Shown in pieces: positions 1-9,056 of a stretch of DNA of 64,000 nt (the stretch's first letter is position 1; each line of letters begins with the position of its first letter). The translations under genes and the position numbers were made by a program. The notes under the pieces are model-generated. The model made no database searches. It was not told the DNA's origin and was given only the letters and a program-made list of their open reading frames with translations. Source of the DNA: TMED109 sp002171375 (lineage in GTDB: Bacteria; Pseudomonadota; Alphaproteobacteria; TMED109); the NCBI GenBank assembly GCA_965657505.1, contig CBFHON010000002.1, forward strand, positions 165,777-229,776. Direction: 5' to 3'.

Positions 1-803
1 TTTCTCCAAAATTGCCAATAATCCCATGGGGAACATAAATTTGAATTAAGCCATATTGCTCCATTTGCTGTTTTACCCATTTTTGTACCTGAGGAAGTTG
101 TTATTAAAGGAGAGGTCAGACCAAATAATGAGTCTTTAGATTTTTCTGTGATAACTCTTCTATGCAATTCAATTCCATTTATTATATTTCCCCATTGGTC
201 ACTTCCTCCCATTTGAATTAAACAGCCATATCTCTGATTTAATTCATAAAAATCATATGCCTGTAGTATCATATAATTAAATTCTAAAAATGAAAGTGTT
301 TGTTCTCTCTCTAATCTTAATTTTACAGAATCAAATGTTAACATTCTATTTATAGAGAAATGTTTACCAAAATCTCTTAGAAAATCTATATAATTTAGAT
401 TTTTTAGCCATTCAGCATTATCTACCATTATAGCTGAATTATTTTCATCATTAAAATTTATAAATTTCTTAAATACTTCTTTTATACTCAGTGAGTTATT
501 TCTAATAACATCATCAGTTAATAATTTACGCGATTCATCTTTTCCTGATGGGTCACCAACTAAAGTAGTTCCTCCTCCTAATAGTATTATAGGTTTATGG
601 CCAGTTCTCTGAAACCACCGTAGAAGCATTATTTGAATTAGAGAGCCTACATGAAGGCTGGATGCAGTGCAGTCAAAACCAATATAGGCAGGTATATTTT
701 CTTGTTTACTAAGTATTTTATCTAAATTATTTATATCAGTAGCTTGATGTATAAATCCACGTGAGATAATCTCTTTAATAAATTCTGAACTATATTCTGC
801 CAT
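1..803 (-). CDS. tyrS: Tyrosyl-tRNA synthetase, 3' part cut off by window edge
   Basis: Class I aminoacyl-tRNA synthetase that charges tRNA-Tyr in the cytoplasm. Reading the minus strand from the ATG at 803 gives 267 residues in one open frame. A HIGH-type motif (LHVG) lies near residue 49, a GGGTTLVGDPSGK segment near residue 75, and the KMSKS-type loop reads KMGKT at residues 241-245, the form usual in bacterial TyrRS. The QMGGSDQWGN tyrosine/ATP-site block precedes it. The remaining anticodon-binding and S4 domains lie beyond base 1. It is divergent from anmK across a 48-base gap, which must hold both promoters. Confidence 0.95.
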   Translation of the reverse strand, partial: MAEYSSEFIKEIISRGFIHQATDINNLDKILSKQENIPAYIGFDCTASSLHVGSLIQIMLLRWFQRTGHKPIILLGGGTTLVGDPSGKDESRKLLTDDVIRNNSLSIKEVFKKFINFNDENNSAIMVDNAEWLKNLNYIDFLRDFGKHFSINRMLTFDSVKLRLEREQTLSFLEFNYMILQAYDFYELNQRYGCLIQMGGSDQWGNIINGIELHRRVITEKSKDSLFGLTSPLITTSSGTKMGKTANGAIWLNSNLCSPWDYWQFWR

Positions 804-851
804 TTTAAATAACCTTAAATACTAATATTTATTTTTTAAAGGACATATTTA

Positions 852-1982
852 ATGAAAACAAGAGATAAATATAGTTATTTAATGAAAATTAATAAAACTT
901 TTATAAATTCTATGGGTCTTATGAGTGGAACTTCACTAGATGGCTTAGATATTGCCTTAATTAGTTCTGATTCTCTAAATAAATTTATATTAAGACAATT
1001 TAATACATACAAATATAGTAAGTCATTAAAGCAAAGTATTAGAGATTTTATTGATAATAGAAAAAATATAAATCATTTAGATGGTTTGATCACAGAATTT
1101 AATGCTAAATGTATTAAGTCTTTTATGGTAGAATTTAATATTAAACAGTCAGATATTGATATAATTGGTATGCATGGACATACTATTTTCCACTCTCCCA
1201 AAGAGAATTGGACTTGGCAGTTAAGTAATGGAAAGGCCTTATCAAATTTAGTGAATATTCCTGTAATATCAAATTTGCGATATAGAGATGTTTGTTTAGG
1301 AGGAGAGGGTGCGCCCTTAGTAGGAATATGGCATAAAACTCTTTTAATGGGTTCTAAAGATCCTATTTTTCCATGTGTATTTTTAAATATTGGTGGAGTA
1401 TCTAACATAACTTATATAGAAAATGAATATGAGATTCCTTATAGTTTTGATATAGGTGTTGGAAATGGTCCTATAGATATGGTTATGGAAAAATATTTTG
1501 ATATTTCTTTTGATACAGGTGGAAAAATAAGTTTAAAAGGAGTTGTTAATAAAAATTCGATATATAATATTTTAACAAATGAATGGTTTAAAAAACTCCC
1601 TCCAAAATCTATAGATAAAAGTAGTTTAAATATACTTATTCAATCATGTATTAAACATTTATCTCCAGAAGATAAGGCTGCAACATTATCTAAATTAATA
1701 AGTTTACAACTTAAAGAAAGTCTAAATTTTTTCTCTAAGAGACCAAAGTGTTTATTTATTTGTGGTGGTGGCTCTAAAAATGAAGCAATAATAAAAGGTT
1801 TAAAAGAAGAATACGGCGACATAATACTTCCCTTAGAAGCACATTGGAATTCTGATGCCATGGAAGCCCAAGCTTTTGCTTATTTAGCAACTAGAAGTTT
1901 AAAAAGTATTTCTTATACATGGCAAAAAATTACTGGAGTAAGAAATGAAGCCTCTGGAGGATTATTGAATTTTCCAGATTAA
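852..1982 (+). CDS. anmK: Anhydro-N-acetylmuramic acid kinase
   Basis: Phosphorylates and hydrolyses 1,6-anhydro-MurNAc to MurNAc-6-phosphate in peptidoglycan recycling. The ATP-binding GLMSGTSLDG signature is at residues 22-31. The family blocks GGEGAPL, LNIGGVSNIT and FDIGVGNGPID follow in order, and a GGGSKN motif lies near the C-terminus. The 376-aa length matches the family. The start at 852 has AAAGGA nine bases upstream; an ATG ten codons further in (882) is a weaker alternative. The gene is divergent from tyrS, a common pairing in alphaproteobacteria, and its stop overlaps the convergent hydrolase gene by four bases. Confidence 0.95.
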   Translation: MKTRDKYSYLMKINKTFINSMGLMSGTSLDGLDIALISSDSLNKFILRQFNTYKYSKSLKQSIRDFIDNRKNINHLDGLITEFNAKCIKSFMVEFNIKQSDIDIIGMHGHTIFHSPKENWTWQLSNGKALSNLVNIPVISNLRYRDVCLGGEGAPLVGIWHKTLLMGSKDPIFPCVFLNIGGVSNITYIENEYEIPYSFDIGVGNGPIDMVMEKYFDISFDTGGKISLKGVVNKNSIYNILTNEWFKKLPPKSIDKSSLNILIQSCIKHLSPEDKAATLSKLISLQLKESLNFFSKRPKCLFICGGGSKNEAIIKGLKEEYGDIILPLEAHWNSDAMEAQAFAYLATRSLKSISYTWQKITGVRNEASGGLLNFPD

Positions 1983-2617
1983 CTATTATTTTTACTAATA
2001 TATTTCTCTATTTTATTTTGAATATCATCTAAATTTTTTGCAAAAAAGTGGTCTGCGCCAACAATTTTTTTGTATTCTATCTTTAAATTTTTTTGTTTAT
2101 TTAACTTATCAACAAGTTCAGTAACGCATTCCTCTTCTACTATTTTATCATCTGTACCCTGGATTATAAGACCATTTGCAGGGCATGGAGCTAAAAAAGA
2201 GAAGTCATACAAGCTTGCTGGCGGACTTATTGCGACAAAGCCAGAAATTTCTGGTCTTCTCATTAATAATTGAAGCGCTAGCCATGAGCCAAAAGAAAAA
2301 CCAGCTATCCAAGTTGTTCGAGCCGTTGGGTTTTCTGCTTGTAGCCAATCTAAAGCCGCAGCTGCATCTGTTAACTCTCCTACACCATTATCATAAGCAC
2401 CTTGGCTTCTACCAACTCCTCTAAAATTAAATCTTAGTGTAGAAAAATTTGAGTTTTTAAAAGCTTGGTATGTTTTATAAACTAACTTATTATTCATTGT
2501 TCCACCCTGTCTTGGGTGAGGATGCAAAACAACACAAAGTGGAGAGTTATCTTGATTCCCTTTTTGATATCTAGCTTCTAATCTTCCTTCTGGTCCAGGT
2601 ATTATAATTTCAGGCAT
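1979..2617 (-). CDS. Small alpha/beta hydrolase (COG2945-type)
   Basis: A 212-aa cytoplasmic serine hydrolase of the compact alpha/beta family without a large lid. It has the LHPHPRQGGTM oxyanion region near residue 32, a FRGVGRSQG turn, and the nucleophile elbow GFSFGS near residue 106. A probable acid lies in GTDDKIV and the catalytic histidine in GADHFF near residue 190. The substrate is unknown; relatives are annotated as dienelactone-hydrolase-like or generic esterases. GGAA lies upstream of the ATG at 2617. Its stop codon overlaps that of anmK tail to tail, so there is no room for an independent terminator between them. Confidence 0.85.
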   Translation of the reverse strand: MPEIIIPGPEGRLEARYQKGNQDNSPLCVVLHPHPRQGGTMNNKLVYKTYQAFKNSNFSTLRFNFRGVGRSQGAYDNGVGELTDAAAALDWLQAENPTARTTWIAGFSFGSWLALQLLMRRPEISGFVAISPPASLYDFSFLAPCPANGLIIQGTDDKIVEEECVTELVDKLNKQKNLKIEYKKIVGADHFFAKNLDDIQNKIEKYISKNNS

Positions 2618-2788
2618 ATTAGTTCCATATTGATGGTAATAAAAATATTATATACCATATAGTATATAAGCTTGTTTAAACTGCATATAAGTAGTATTTA
2701 ATAATACTTTAATAAAATATTATTTATATACATAAACTAATTGCTATAATAAAGGATTAATTTATTTTAATTATATAAAGGGTTTAAA

Positions 2789-3301
2789 TTGTTTTATTCT
2801 ATTAAAGATCAAATTTTATCTATAAAAAAAAGAGATCCTGCAGCACGTTCTATTTTTGAAATTATTTTATGTTATCCAGGCTTGCATGCTTTGCTATTTC
2901 ATAGATTAGCTAATTTTTTATGGAGATGTCATTTGTATTTAATAGCTAGGTTTATATCTCATATATCAAGATTTTTGACTGCTATTGAAATCCACCCTGC
3001 TGCAAAAATTGGAAAAAGGTTTTTTATAGATCATGGTGTTGGAGTAGTTATAGGTGAAACAGCTGAAATAGGTAATGATGTACATATATATCATCAAGTA
3101 ACTTTAGGTGGTGTCAGTTCAGAAAAAATTAAAAGACATCCTACAGTTGGTAACGGGGTAATTATTGGTGCAGGCGCTAAATTACTAGGTCCTATAAAAG
3201 TAGGAGATAATGCAAAAATAGGTGCTAATGCAGTTGTTATTAGTGATGTACCTACCGGAGCATCTATGGTGGGCGTGCCAGCAAAAGAATTTATAAAATA
3301 A
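2789..3301 (+). CDS. cysE: Serine O-acetyltransferase, short form
   Basis: Makes O-acetylserine, the carbon acceptor for cysteine synthesis. The 170-aa protein has an alpha-helical N-terminus (about residues 1-65) and a left-handed beta-helix of hexapeptide repeats (about 70-165). The family signature FIDHGVGVVIGETAEIGNDVHIYHQVTLGG is split across residues 86-115. The short N-terminal domain is the EpsC/NifP-type rather than the longer enterobacterial CysE. The start is TTG at 2789 behind AAGGG. It heads a co-directional run with two cysteine desulfurases and a ferredoxin, so cysteine supply sits beside cysteine use in Fe-S assembly. Confidence 0.93.
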   Translation: MFYSIKDQILSIKKRDPAARSIFEIILCYPGLHALLFHRLANFLWRCHLYLIARFISHISRFLTAIEIHPAAKIGKRFFIDHGVGVVIGETAEIGNDVHIYHQVTLGGVSSEKIKRHPTVGNGVIIGAGAKLLGPIKVGDNAKIGANAVVISDVPTGASMVGVPAKEFIK

Positions 3302-3339
3302 TATTTATTTTTAATATAATATAATTAAAAAGGTTAAAT

Positions 3340-4458
3340 ATGACTTTATATTTAGACTATAATGCATCAGCTCCAATTATTAGAGATGTTATAGATATAA
3401 TGCATAAATCTATTGATATCACCGGAAACCCATCATCAATTCATTCTTCTGGAAGGAAAGCTAGAAAAGCAATAGAGGACTCAAGAGAACTCATCGCTGA
3501 AACTATAGAAGTTAATCCAAAAAATATTATTTTCACATCTGGTGCTACAGAAGCAAATACTCTGGCCTTAAGTTGTTCAAGAGAAATGAATACATTTATT
3601 TCATCTATAGAACATGACTCAGTTTTAAAACAAAATATTAACGCTAATATTATTTCTGTAACTTCAGAAGGAATAGTTAATTTAGAATTATTAGAAAAAA
3701 TGATAATGGAATCATCTGAAGAAAGAATATTTGTTTCTATTATGGCAGTAAATAATGAAACAGGCGTAATTCAACCAATACAAAAGGTTTCTGAAATCTG
3801 TATTAGACATAAAGCTATTTTACACGTTGATGCTGTCCAAGCTATAGGAAGAATAGATATTTCAATGAAAAAGCTTAATATAGATTTACTGACAATATCT
3901 TCTCATAAAATAGGAGGACCTAAAGGAATTGGATGTTTGGCTGTAAGTGATAGGGCTTATTCAATATTGTCCCCAATTATTATGGGTGGTAGTCAAGAGA
4001 GAGGTTTTAGAGGCGGGACAGAGGCAGTTAATCAAATTATTGGTTTTGGAACTGCAGCAAAATATGCCCAAAAATTAGCCTTAGTAGAAACTTGCACTTC
4101 TAGAGATTTATTAGAAGATAAAGTAATATCAATGATACCAAATACTATTATTGTAGGTAAAAATGCTCCTCGAGTTGCAAATACAACATTAATAGCTTTT
4201 AAAAATATATCGGCTGAAAGTTTAGTCATTGCTTTAGATATCGAAGGATATGAAGTAAGCTCAGGTTCGGCATGTTCATCTGGTAAAGTAAGTGCAAGTC
4301 ATGTTTTAAAAGCAATGGGCTTAGAAGAAAATATAGTTAATGGTGCGATTAGAATTAGTTTATGTAGATGTTTAAATAAAAGTGAAATATTATCTTTTTG
4401 CACTATTTTAAAAAAGGTAATTAATAAATTATACAGAAAAAAGAAAATTATGTCATGA
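3340..4458 (+). CDS. Cysteine desulfurase, NifS/IscS family, first of a tandem pair
   Basis: PLP-dependent enzyme that removes sulfur from cysteine as a protein-bound persulfide. The N-terminal LDYNASAPI block, TSGATEANTLAL near residue 67, the HVDAVQAIG aspartate and the SSHKIGGPKGIG PLP lysine near residue 190 are all present. The active-site cysteine lies in GSACSSG near residue 310. Length 372 aa. It overlaps the next desulfurase gene by four bases (ATGA), so the two are translationally coupled. Comparable tandem desulfurases are known from Rickettsiales. Which of the two serves Fe-S assembly and which serves another acceptor cannot be told here. Confidence 0.92.
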   Translation: MTLYLDYNASAPIIRDVIDIMHKSIDITGNPSSIHSSGRKARKAIEDSRELIAETIEVNPKNIIFTSGATEANTLALSCSREMNTFISSIEHDSVLKQNINANIISVTSEGIVNLELLEKMIMESSEERIFVSIMAVNNETGVIQPIQKVSEICIRHKAILHVDAVQAIGRIDISMKKLNIDLLTISSHKIGGPKGIGCLAVSDRAYSILSPIIMGGSQERGFRGGTEAVNQIIGFGTAAKYAQKLALVETCTSRDLLEDKVISMIPNTIIVGKNAPRVANTTLIAFKNISAESLVIALDIEGYEVSSGSACSSGKVSASHVLKAMGLEENIVNGAIRISLCRCLNKSEILSFCTILKKVINKLYRKKKIMS

Positions 4459-5615
4459 AACCTATTTATTTAGATTATCAATCAACTACACCAACAAATA
4501 GTGACGTAGTAAAAAAAATGCTGCCTTATTTCTCTGAAGTTTATGGTAATCCTCATTCTTCAAATCATAAATATGGGATCAAAGCTTCTGATGCTATAGA
4601 AAATGGTCGAAAAAAAATTGCTAAAGCTATCGGTTCAGATCCAGAAGAAATAATCTTTACATCCGGAGCAACTGAATCTAATAATTTAGCTATTAAAGGT
4701 TCTTTTTTATACAGATTTAAGAACCATAATCGAAAAAAAATAATTATTGCTTCTACGGAACATAAATGTGTTCTGGAGGCTTCAAATTCTCTGACTTCTA
4801 TTGGTGCCGAAGTTATTATAATTAAAGTTAATGATAAAGGAGAAGTTAATTTACGCCAATTAAAAGATAAAATTGATGGTGAGGTAGCATTAGTTTCTAT
4901 AATGTTAGCGAATAATGAGATTGGTGTTATTCAGCCAATAGAAAAAATTGCTAAAATTTGTAAGGAACATAATGTTTGGTTGCATTCTGATGCTGCACAA
5001 GCAATAGGAAATATTGATGTAAAAGTTAATTCTTTAGGCGTAGACTTGATGAGTATATCAAGTCATAAACTATACGGACCAAAGGGAATTGGCTGTTTAT
5101 TTGTAAGAAGAAGGCCTAGAATAAGATTATTTGCGCAAATTGATGGAGGTGGACAAGAAAGATTAATGCGTTCAGGCACCTTGCCTACTCCTCTTGTAGT
5201 AGGCTTTAGTGAAGCAATGGAAATTATAGATAAAAATTTAAATAATAATATTAGTAAATTAAAGCTTTTTAGAGACAGACTTCATAATAATTTTTTAAAA
5301 TTAGATAAAAAAATGCAACTAAATGGCCCAGCTTTAAGTAAAAATCGATTGCCAAATAATTTAAATTATTATGTTAAAGGAATTAATGCTGCAGAATTAA
5401 CAGAATCTCTAGGAGATTATGTAGCTTTTTCAACAGGATCAGCTTGTACAACGGGAAATATTGAACCTTCTTATGTTCTTTCCTCAATAGGATTAACTAA
5501 GGAAGAAGCATTATCATCTTTCAGAATTTCAGTTGGTTTAGAATCTACTATTGAAGATATAGATGAAGCAGCAAAAATTATTTGTAATAAAATTGATATT
5601 TTAAGAAAATCATAA
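4455..5615 (+). CDS. iscS: Cysteine desulfurase IscS, second of a tandem pair
   Basis: PLP-dependent sulfur donor for Fe-S clusters and tRNA thiolation. It carries LDYQSTTPT at the N-terminus, TSGATESNNLAIKG near residue 73, HSDAAQAIGN and the PLP-lysine block SSHKLYGPKGIG. The catalytic cysteine is in GSACTTG near residue 332, followed by the EPSYVL stretch typical of IscS. It is 386 aa against about 400 for E. coli IscS. Its start lies inside the stop of the preceding desulfurase, and the 2Fe-2S ferredoxin begins 10 bases after its stop. IscU, IscA, HscA/B and IscR are not in this neighbourhood. Confidence 0.93.
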   Translation: MKPIYLDYQSTTPTNSDVVKKMLPYFSEVYGNPHSSNHKYGIKASDAIENGRKKIAKAIGSDPEEIIFTSGATESNNLAIKGSFLYRFKNHNRKKIIIASTEHKCVLEASNSLTSIGAEVIIIKVNDKGEVNLRQLKDKIDGEVALVSIMLANNEIGVIQPIEKIAKICKEHNVWLHSDAAQAIGNIDVKVNSLGVDLMSISSHKLYGPKGIGCLFVRRRPRIRLFAQIDGGGQERLMRSGTLPTPLVVGFSEAMEIIDKNLNNNISKLKLFRDRLHNNFLKLDKKMQLNGPALSKNRLPNNLNYYVKGINAAELTESLGDYVAFSTGSACTTGNIEPSYVLSSIGLTKEEALSSFRISVGLESTIEDIDEAAKIICNKIDILRKS

Positions 5616-5625
5616 GGAATTACTC

Positions 5626-5970
5626 TTGCCTAGAATAACTTTTATAAATAATGATAAAGAAATTACAGTTAAAGAAAAGAGTAATGAATTAACTATCCTG
5701 GAAGTTGCTCAGAATAATGGAATAGATATTGAAGGTGCATGCGAGGGCTCTCTGGCTTGCTCTACGTGCCATATTATTGTAGATAAGGAGTGGTATAGCC
5801 AACTGGAAGAACCAAGTTGGGATGAGGAAGACATGTTAGATTTGGCTACTGGACTAACAGTAACTTCAAGGTTAGGATGTCAGATAGTTTTAACAGAAAA
5901 ATTAGATGGTTTAAAAGTTTCTTTGCCTACTAATAACAATGATGTTCGTTTAAATAAAAATAAATATTAA
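5626..5970 (+). CDS. fdx: 2Fe-2S ferredoxin, adrenodoxin/Isc type
   Basis: Small electron carrier that supplies electrons for Fe-S cluster assembly. The 114-aa chain has cysteines at 39, 45, 48 and 85, matching the C-x5-C-x2-C-x36-C pattern of vertebrate-type/Isc ferredoxins. An acidic helix EEPSWDEEDMLD around residues 61-72 is the usual partner-docking surface. The start is TTG at 5626, with AAGGA eight bases upstream. Its position right after IscS supports the Fe-S role. The C-terminal tail is Asn/Lys-rich, as in many proteins of this genome. Confidence 0.92.
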   Translation: MPRITFINNDKEITVKEKSNELTILEVAQNNGIDIEGACEGSLACSTCHIIVDKEWYSQLEEPSWDEEDMLDLATGLTVTSRLGCQIVLTEKLDGLKVSLPTNNNDVRLNKNKY

Positions 5971-5980
5971 TAGAGGAAAT

Positions 5981-6961
5981 ATGAAAAAAATTAATAAACC
6001 TAATATAGAAAAATTATCTAATTTACCTGATTTTCCATATGAAGCTAAGTATGAAAAAAATATAGCAGGTTTTGAAGATTATAAAGATATGAAAATGGCA
6101 TACATTGATACTGGAAATAAAGATTCGGATTTAACTTTTCTATTGTTACATGGTTCTCCGACCTGGTCTTATATGTGGAGACATTTTATAAAAGAAATAA
6201 ATAATTTAAATTACAGGGCGGTTGCATTTGATATGCCAGGCTTTGGTAGGTCAGATAAACCCCTTGATGCATCAGCTTATACATTTAATTCATTAAGAGA
6301 ATCTCTCATTTGTATGATAGAGAGATTAAAACTTAAAAATATAGTTTTAGTGGTTCATGAGTGGGGAGGTTTTTTAGGTTTAACTATTCCTATGGAGATG
6401 CCAGAGTTATTTGATGGTATAATAATTCATAATACTACACTTGCTACAGGAAACAACTTAATGTCAGATAGTTATACTGATTGGAGACAGTATATAAAAG
6501 ATAACCCAGATTTAAATGTTAGAGCCGTAATGGCAAGAACTAATAAAATACTTAGTTTAAAAGAATGTAATAATTATCACGCTCCTTTTGATAACTATGA
6601 AAGTAAAGTTGCGCTTAGAGTAATGCCTGAAATATTCCCTAATAATCAAAAAAAAGAAGGTGCTGAAATTTCACAAAAAGCACAGGATTGGTTTAGTAAT
6701 GAATTTGATGGTTTGGCTGTCTCGATTTCTGGAATGAGAGACCCATTATTTCCACAAGATGCATTAAATAGATTCTTTAATTCAATTAATGGAATTCATA
6801 AGCTTCCTGGGGTAGATAATGCGGGCCACTTTTTACCAGAATGGGCTATGGAATATGGTGAAGGACTAATAAATAAATACCTAAATATAAGAGAGAAATT
6901 TCTTTTAGAAAAACAAAATAATGCAGATAATAATGATGAAGATAATATAGAAAATGCCTAA
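5981..6961 (+). CDS. Haloalkane-dehalogenase-like alpha/beta hydrolase with Glu at the nucleophile position
   Basis: The 326-aa protein aligns by eye along its length with DhlA/haloalkane dehalogenases. It has the oxyanion segment HGSPTWSYMWR (57-67), DMPGFGRSDKP (84-94), the nucleophile elbow VVHEWGGFLGL (124-134), an acid in GMRDPLF (D254) and the catalytic histidine in NAGHF (H283). In this family the residue before the elbow Trp is the nucleophilic Asp; here the codon at 6359 is GAG, giving Glu127 with Trp128 retained. Normal hydrolytic dehalogenation is therefore doubtful. The Asn/Asp/Glu-rich C-terminal tail (about residues 305-326) is extra. It overlaps mnmA by eight bases, so it is co-transcribed with it. 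Confidence 0.8.
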   Translation: MKKINKPNIEKLSNLPDFPYEAKYEKNIAGFEDYKDMKMAYIDTGNKDSDLTFLLLHGSPTWSYMWRHFIKEINNLNYRAVAFDMPGFGRSDKPLDASAYTFNSLRESLICMIERLKLKNIVLVVHEWGGFLGLTIPMEMPELFDGIIIHNTTLATGNNLMSDSYTDWRQYIKDNPDLNVRAVMARTNKILSLKECNNYHAPFDNYESKVALRVMPEIFPNNQKKEGAEISQKAQDWFSNEFDGLAVSISGMRDPLFPQDALNRFFNSINGIHKLPGVDNAGHFLPEWAMEYGEGLINKYLNIREKFLLEKQNNADNNDEDNIENA

Positions 6962-8072
6962 GACTAAAAAAGTAAGAAAAGTAGCAGTAGCTATGTCGGG
7001 TGGAGTAGACAGCTCTGTAGCAGCGGCTATGATGGTAGAACAAGGCTTTGAAGTTATAGGCTTAACTATGCAATTATATGATAGTGGAAGAGTTACTGCA
7101 TCAGGAAGTAAAACCTGCTGTGCTGGACAGGATATTTACGATGCTAAAAGAGTTTCGGATAAACTTGGGATTAAACATTATACATTAGACTATGAAAAGC
7201 GTTTCTTGGATAACGTTATTAAAGATTTTGCAGATAGTTATGCTAATGGAGTTACACCTATTCCATGTATTAGATGTAATCAAAAAATGAAATTTAGAGA
7301 TTTGTTAAATACTTCTCTGGATTTAGGAGCTGATTTTTTAGTAACTGGACATTATGCTAGTATTAAGGGAAAAGATGATGAAATAGCCCTTTATAGAGCA
7401 AAAGATATATCAAGAGATCAAAGTTATTTTCTATTTGCTACTCCTCAAGAAGTACTAAAAAATATTTTTTTTCCACTTGGTGATCTTACTAAGAATGAAA
7501 CACGAGATTATGCAAAAAAAATGAATCTTTCTATATCTGATAAACCAGAGTCGCAAGATATTTGTTTTGTTCAGTCTACAGCAAAAAGAGGCTATAGAGA
7601 AATTGTTCAAAAATTACGTCCAGATGTTAAAAAATCTGGAGATATTATTCATGTTAATGGCGAAGTTATGGGTAAACATGATGGATTAGATTCTTTTACC
7701 GTAGGTCAAAGAAGAGGGTTAGGTGTAATATCAAATGATGGTACACCTTTATATGTTACTAAAATAGATTCTAAAGAGAATAATATATATGTTGGCTCTG
7801 AGAATGATATGGCAATAAAAAAATTCAACATATCTGAGTTAATATGGTTAGACAAAAAGAAAAAAACTAAAAAGATCGTTAAAGAAATTGATGTTCAATT
7901 AAGCTCTGAACATGTAACTCAGAAGGCTAATATTTCTTTAACAAATTCGGATCAAGCTTTAATTTCTCTAAAAGAACCAAATTATAGAGTTGCTCCAGGG
8001 CAAGCATGTGTTGTCTATGATGATGATAGAGTTTTAGGTGGTGGTTGGATATCTGGCGATTTATCTTTATGA
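6954..8072 (+). CDS. mnmA: tRNA-specific 2-thiouridylase MnmA
   Basis: Thiolates U34 of tRNA-Lys, tRNA-Glu and tRNA-Gln using sulfur that originates at IscS. The PP-loop SGGVDSS is at residues 15-21. The two conserved cysteines lie in the IPCIRCNQKMKF and SQDICFVQ blocks, and VTGHYA and the C-terminal RVAPGQACVVYD barrel motif are present. Length 372 aa is normal. The ATG lies within the last codons of the dehalogenase-like gene. Its place downstream of iscS keeps sulfur donor and acceptor in one transcription unit. Confidence 0.95.
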   Translation: MPKTKKVRKVAVAMSGGVDSSVAAAMMVEQGFEVIGLTMQLYDSGRVTASGSKTCCAGQDIYDAKRVSDKLGIKHYTLDYEKRFLDNVIKDFADSYANGVTPIPCIRCNQKMKFRDLLNTSLDLGADFLVTGHYASIKGKDDEIALYRAKDISRDQSYFLFATPQEVLKNIFFPLGDLTKNETRDYAKKMNLSISDKPESQDICFVQSTAKRGYREIVQKLRPDVKKSGDIIHVNGEVMGKHDGLDSFTVGQRRGLGVISNDGTPLYVTKIDSKENNIYVGSENDMAIKKFNISELIWLDKKKKTKKIVKEIDVQLSSEHVTQKANISLTNSDQALISLKEPNYRVAPGQACVVYDDDRVLGGGWISGDLSL

Positions 8073-8088
8073 GAACAATCTATAAATA

Positions 8089-8997
8089 ATGCAAGATAAC
8101 AATAATAAATCAGTACTTAATGGTATAGGTTTAATGATAATTGCTACTGTACTTTTTTCAGTTATGCACGCATCAATCAAGTATATGTCCTCTAGTCTTC
8201 ATCCTTTTGAAATTGCTTTCTTTAGAAATTTATTTGGATTAATTGTAATTGCTCCATGGTTTATTAGATATGGGCTTGAACCATTAAAAACAAAAAAGAT
8301 TAAATTACATTTGGCTCGTTCATTTTTTAATGTAATAGCAATGCTATCTTTTTTTTACTCATTAAGCATTGCTCCTTTAGCAGATGTTGCCTCTTTAGCG
8401 TTTACGGCACCTTTATTTGCAAGTATATTAGCAGTAGTTTTTTTGAAAGAAATTATAGGTATTAAGAGAATTATAGCTATCATATTAGGCTTCATCGGGG
8501 CTATTATTGTTATAGACCCTGTCTATTCTTCTATAAATAATGGACATATTTTAACATTGTTGTCTGCTTCAGTTTGGTCTGTATCATTAATAATTATTAA
8601 AATATTAGGTAGAACAGAAAGTAGTGTAACTATTACCTCATATATGGTTATTATAATGATTCCATTATCTGGAATAGCTGCCCTTTTTTATTGGGAAACA
8701 CCAACGATTAATGACCTTATATTTTTAGTAATAATTGGTATATCTGGAACAGCTGCTCAGATGTTACTTGCACAAGCCTTAAGACAAGGAGATACAAGTA
8801 TTATTATGCCATTTGATTTTCTTAAATTAATTTGGGCTGTAGGAATTGGTTATTTATTCTTTTTTGAAGTTCCATCATTAAATACATGGCTAGGTAGTAT
8901 AATAATTTTCTTAAGTACTTTGTATATTGCTTATAGAGAAAAAATATTATCCAAGAAAATTAAAATTAAAAATATTACTCAGCCTGTTGATCAATAG
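8089..8997 (+). CDS. DMT-superfamily permease with two EamA domains
   Basis: A 302-aa inner-membrane protein with about ten hydrophobic segments arranged as two five-helix EamA repeats (roughly residues 12-142 and 153-283). The first repeat contains the conserved FFRNLFGLIV and SLAFTAPLFASILAVVFLKE stretches. Members export metabolites or amino acids, or import nucleobases and similar solutes; nothing here fixes the substrate. It starts 16 bases after mnmA and is probably the last gene of that run, since tRNA-Met follows. Confidence 0.85.
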   Translation: MQDNNNKSVLNGIGLMIIATVLFSVMHASIKYMSSSLHPFEIAFFRNLFGLIVIAPWFIRYGLEPLKTKKIKLHLARSFFNVIAMLSFFYSLSIAPLADVASLAFTAPLFASILAVVFLKEIIGIKRIIAIILGFIGAIIVIDPVYSSINNGHILTLLSASVWSVSLIIIKILGRTESSVTITSYMVIIMIPLSGIAALFYWETPTINDLIFLVIIGISGTAAQMLLAQALRQGDTSIIMPFDFLKLIWAVGIGYLFFFEVPSLNTWLGSIIIFLSTLYIAYREKILSKKIKIKNITQPVDQ

Positions 8998-9056
8998 TAT
9001 TTTAAATAGTTCTTTATTTTTTTAATATCATACTATAAAAGTACTTAATTATTAAT

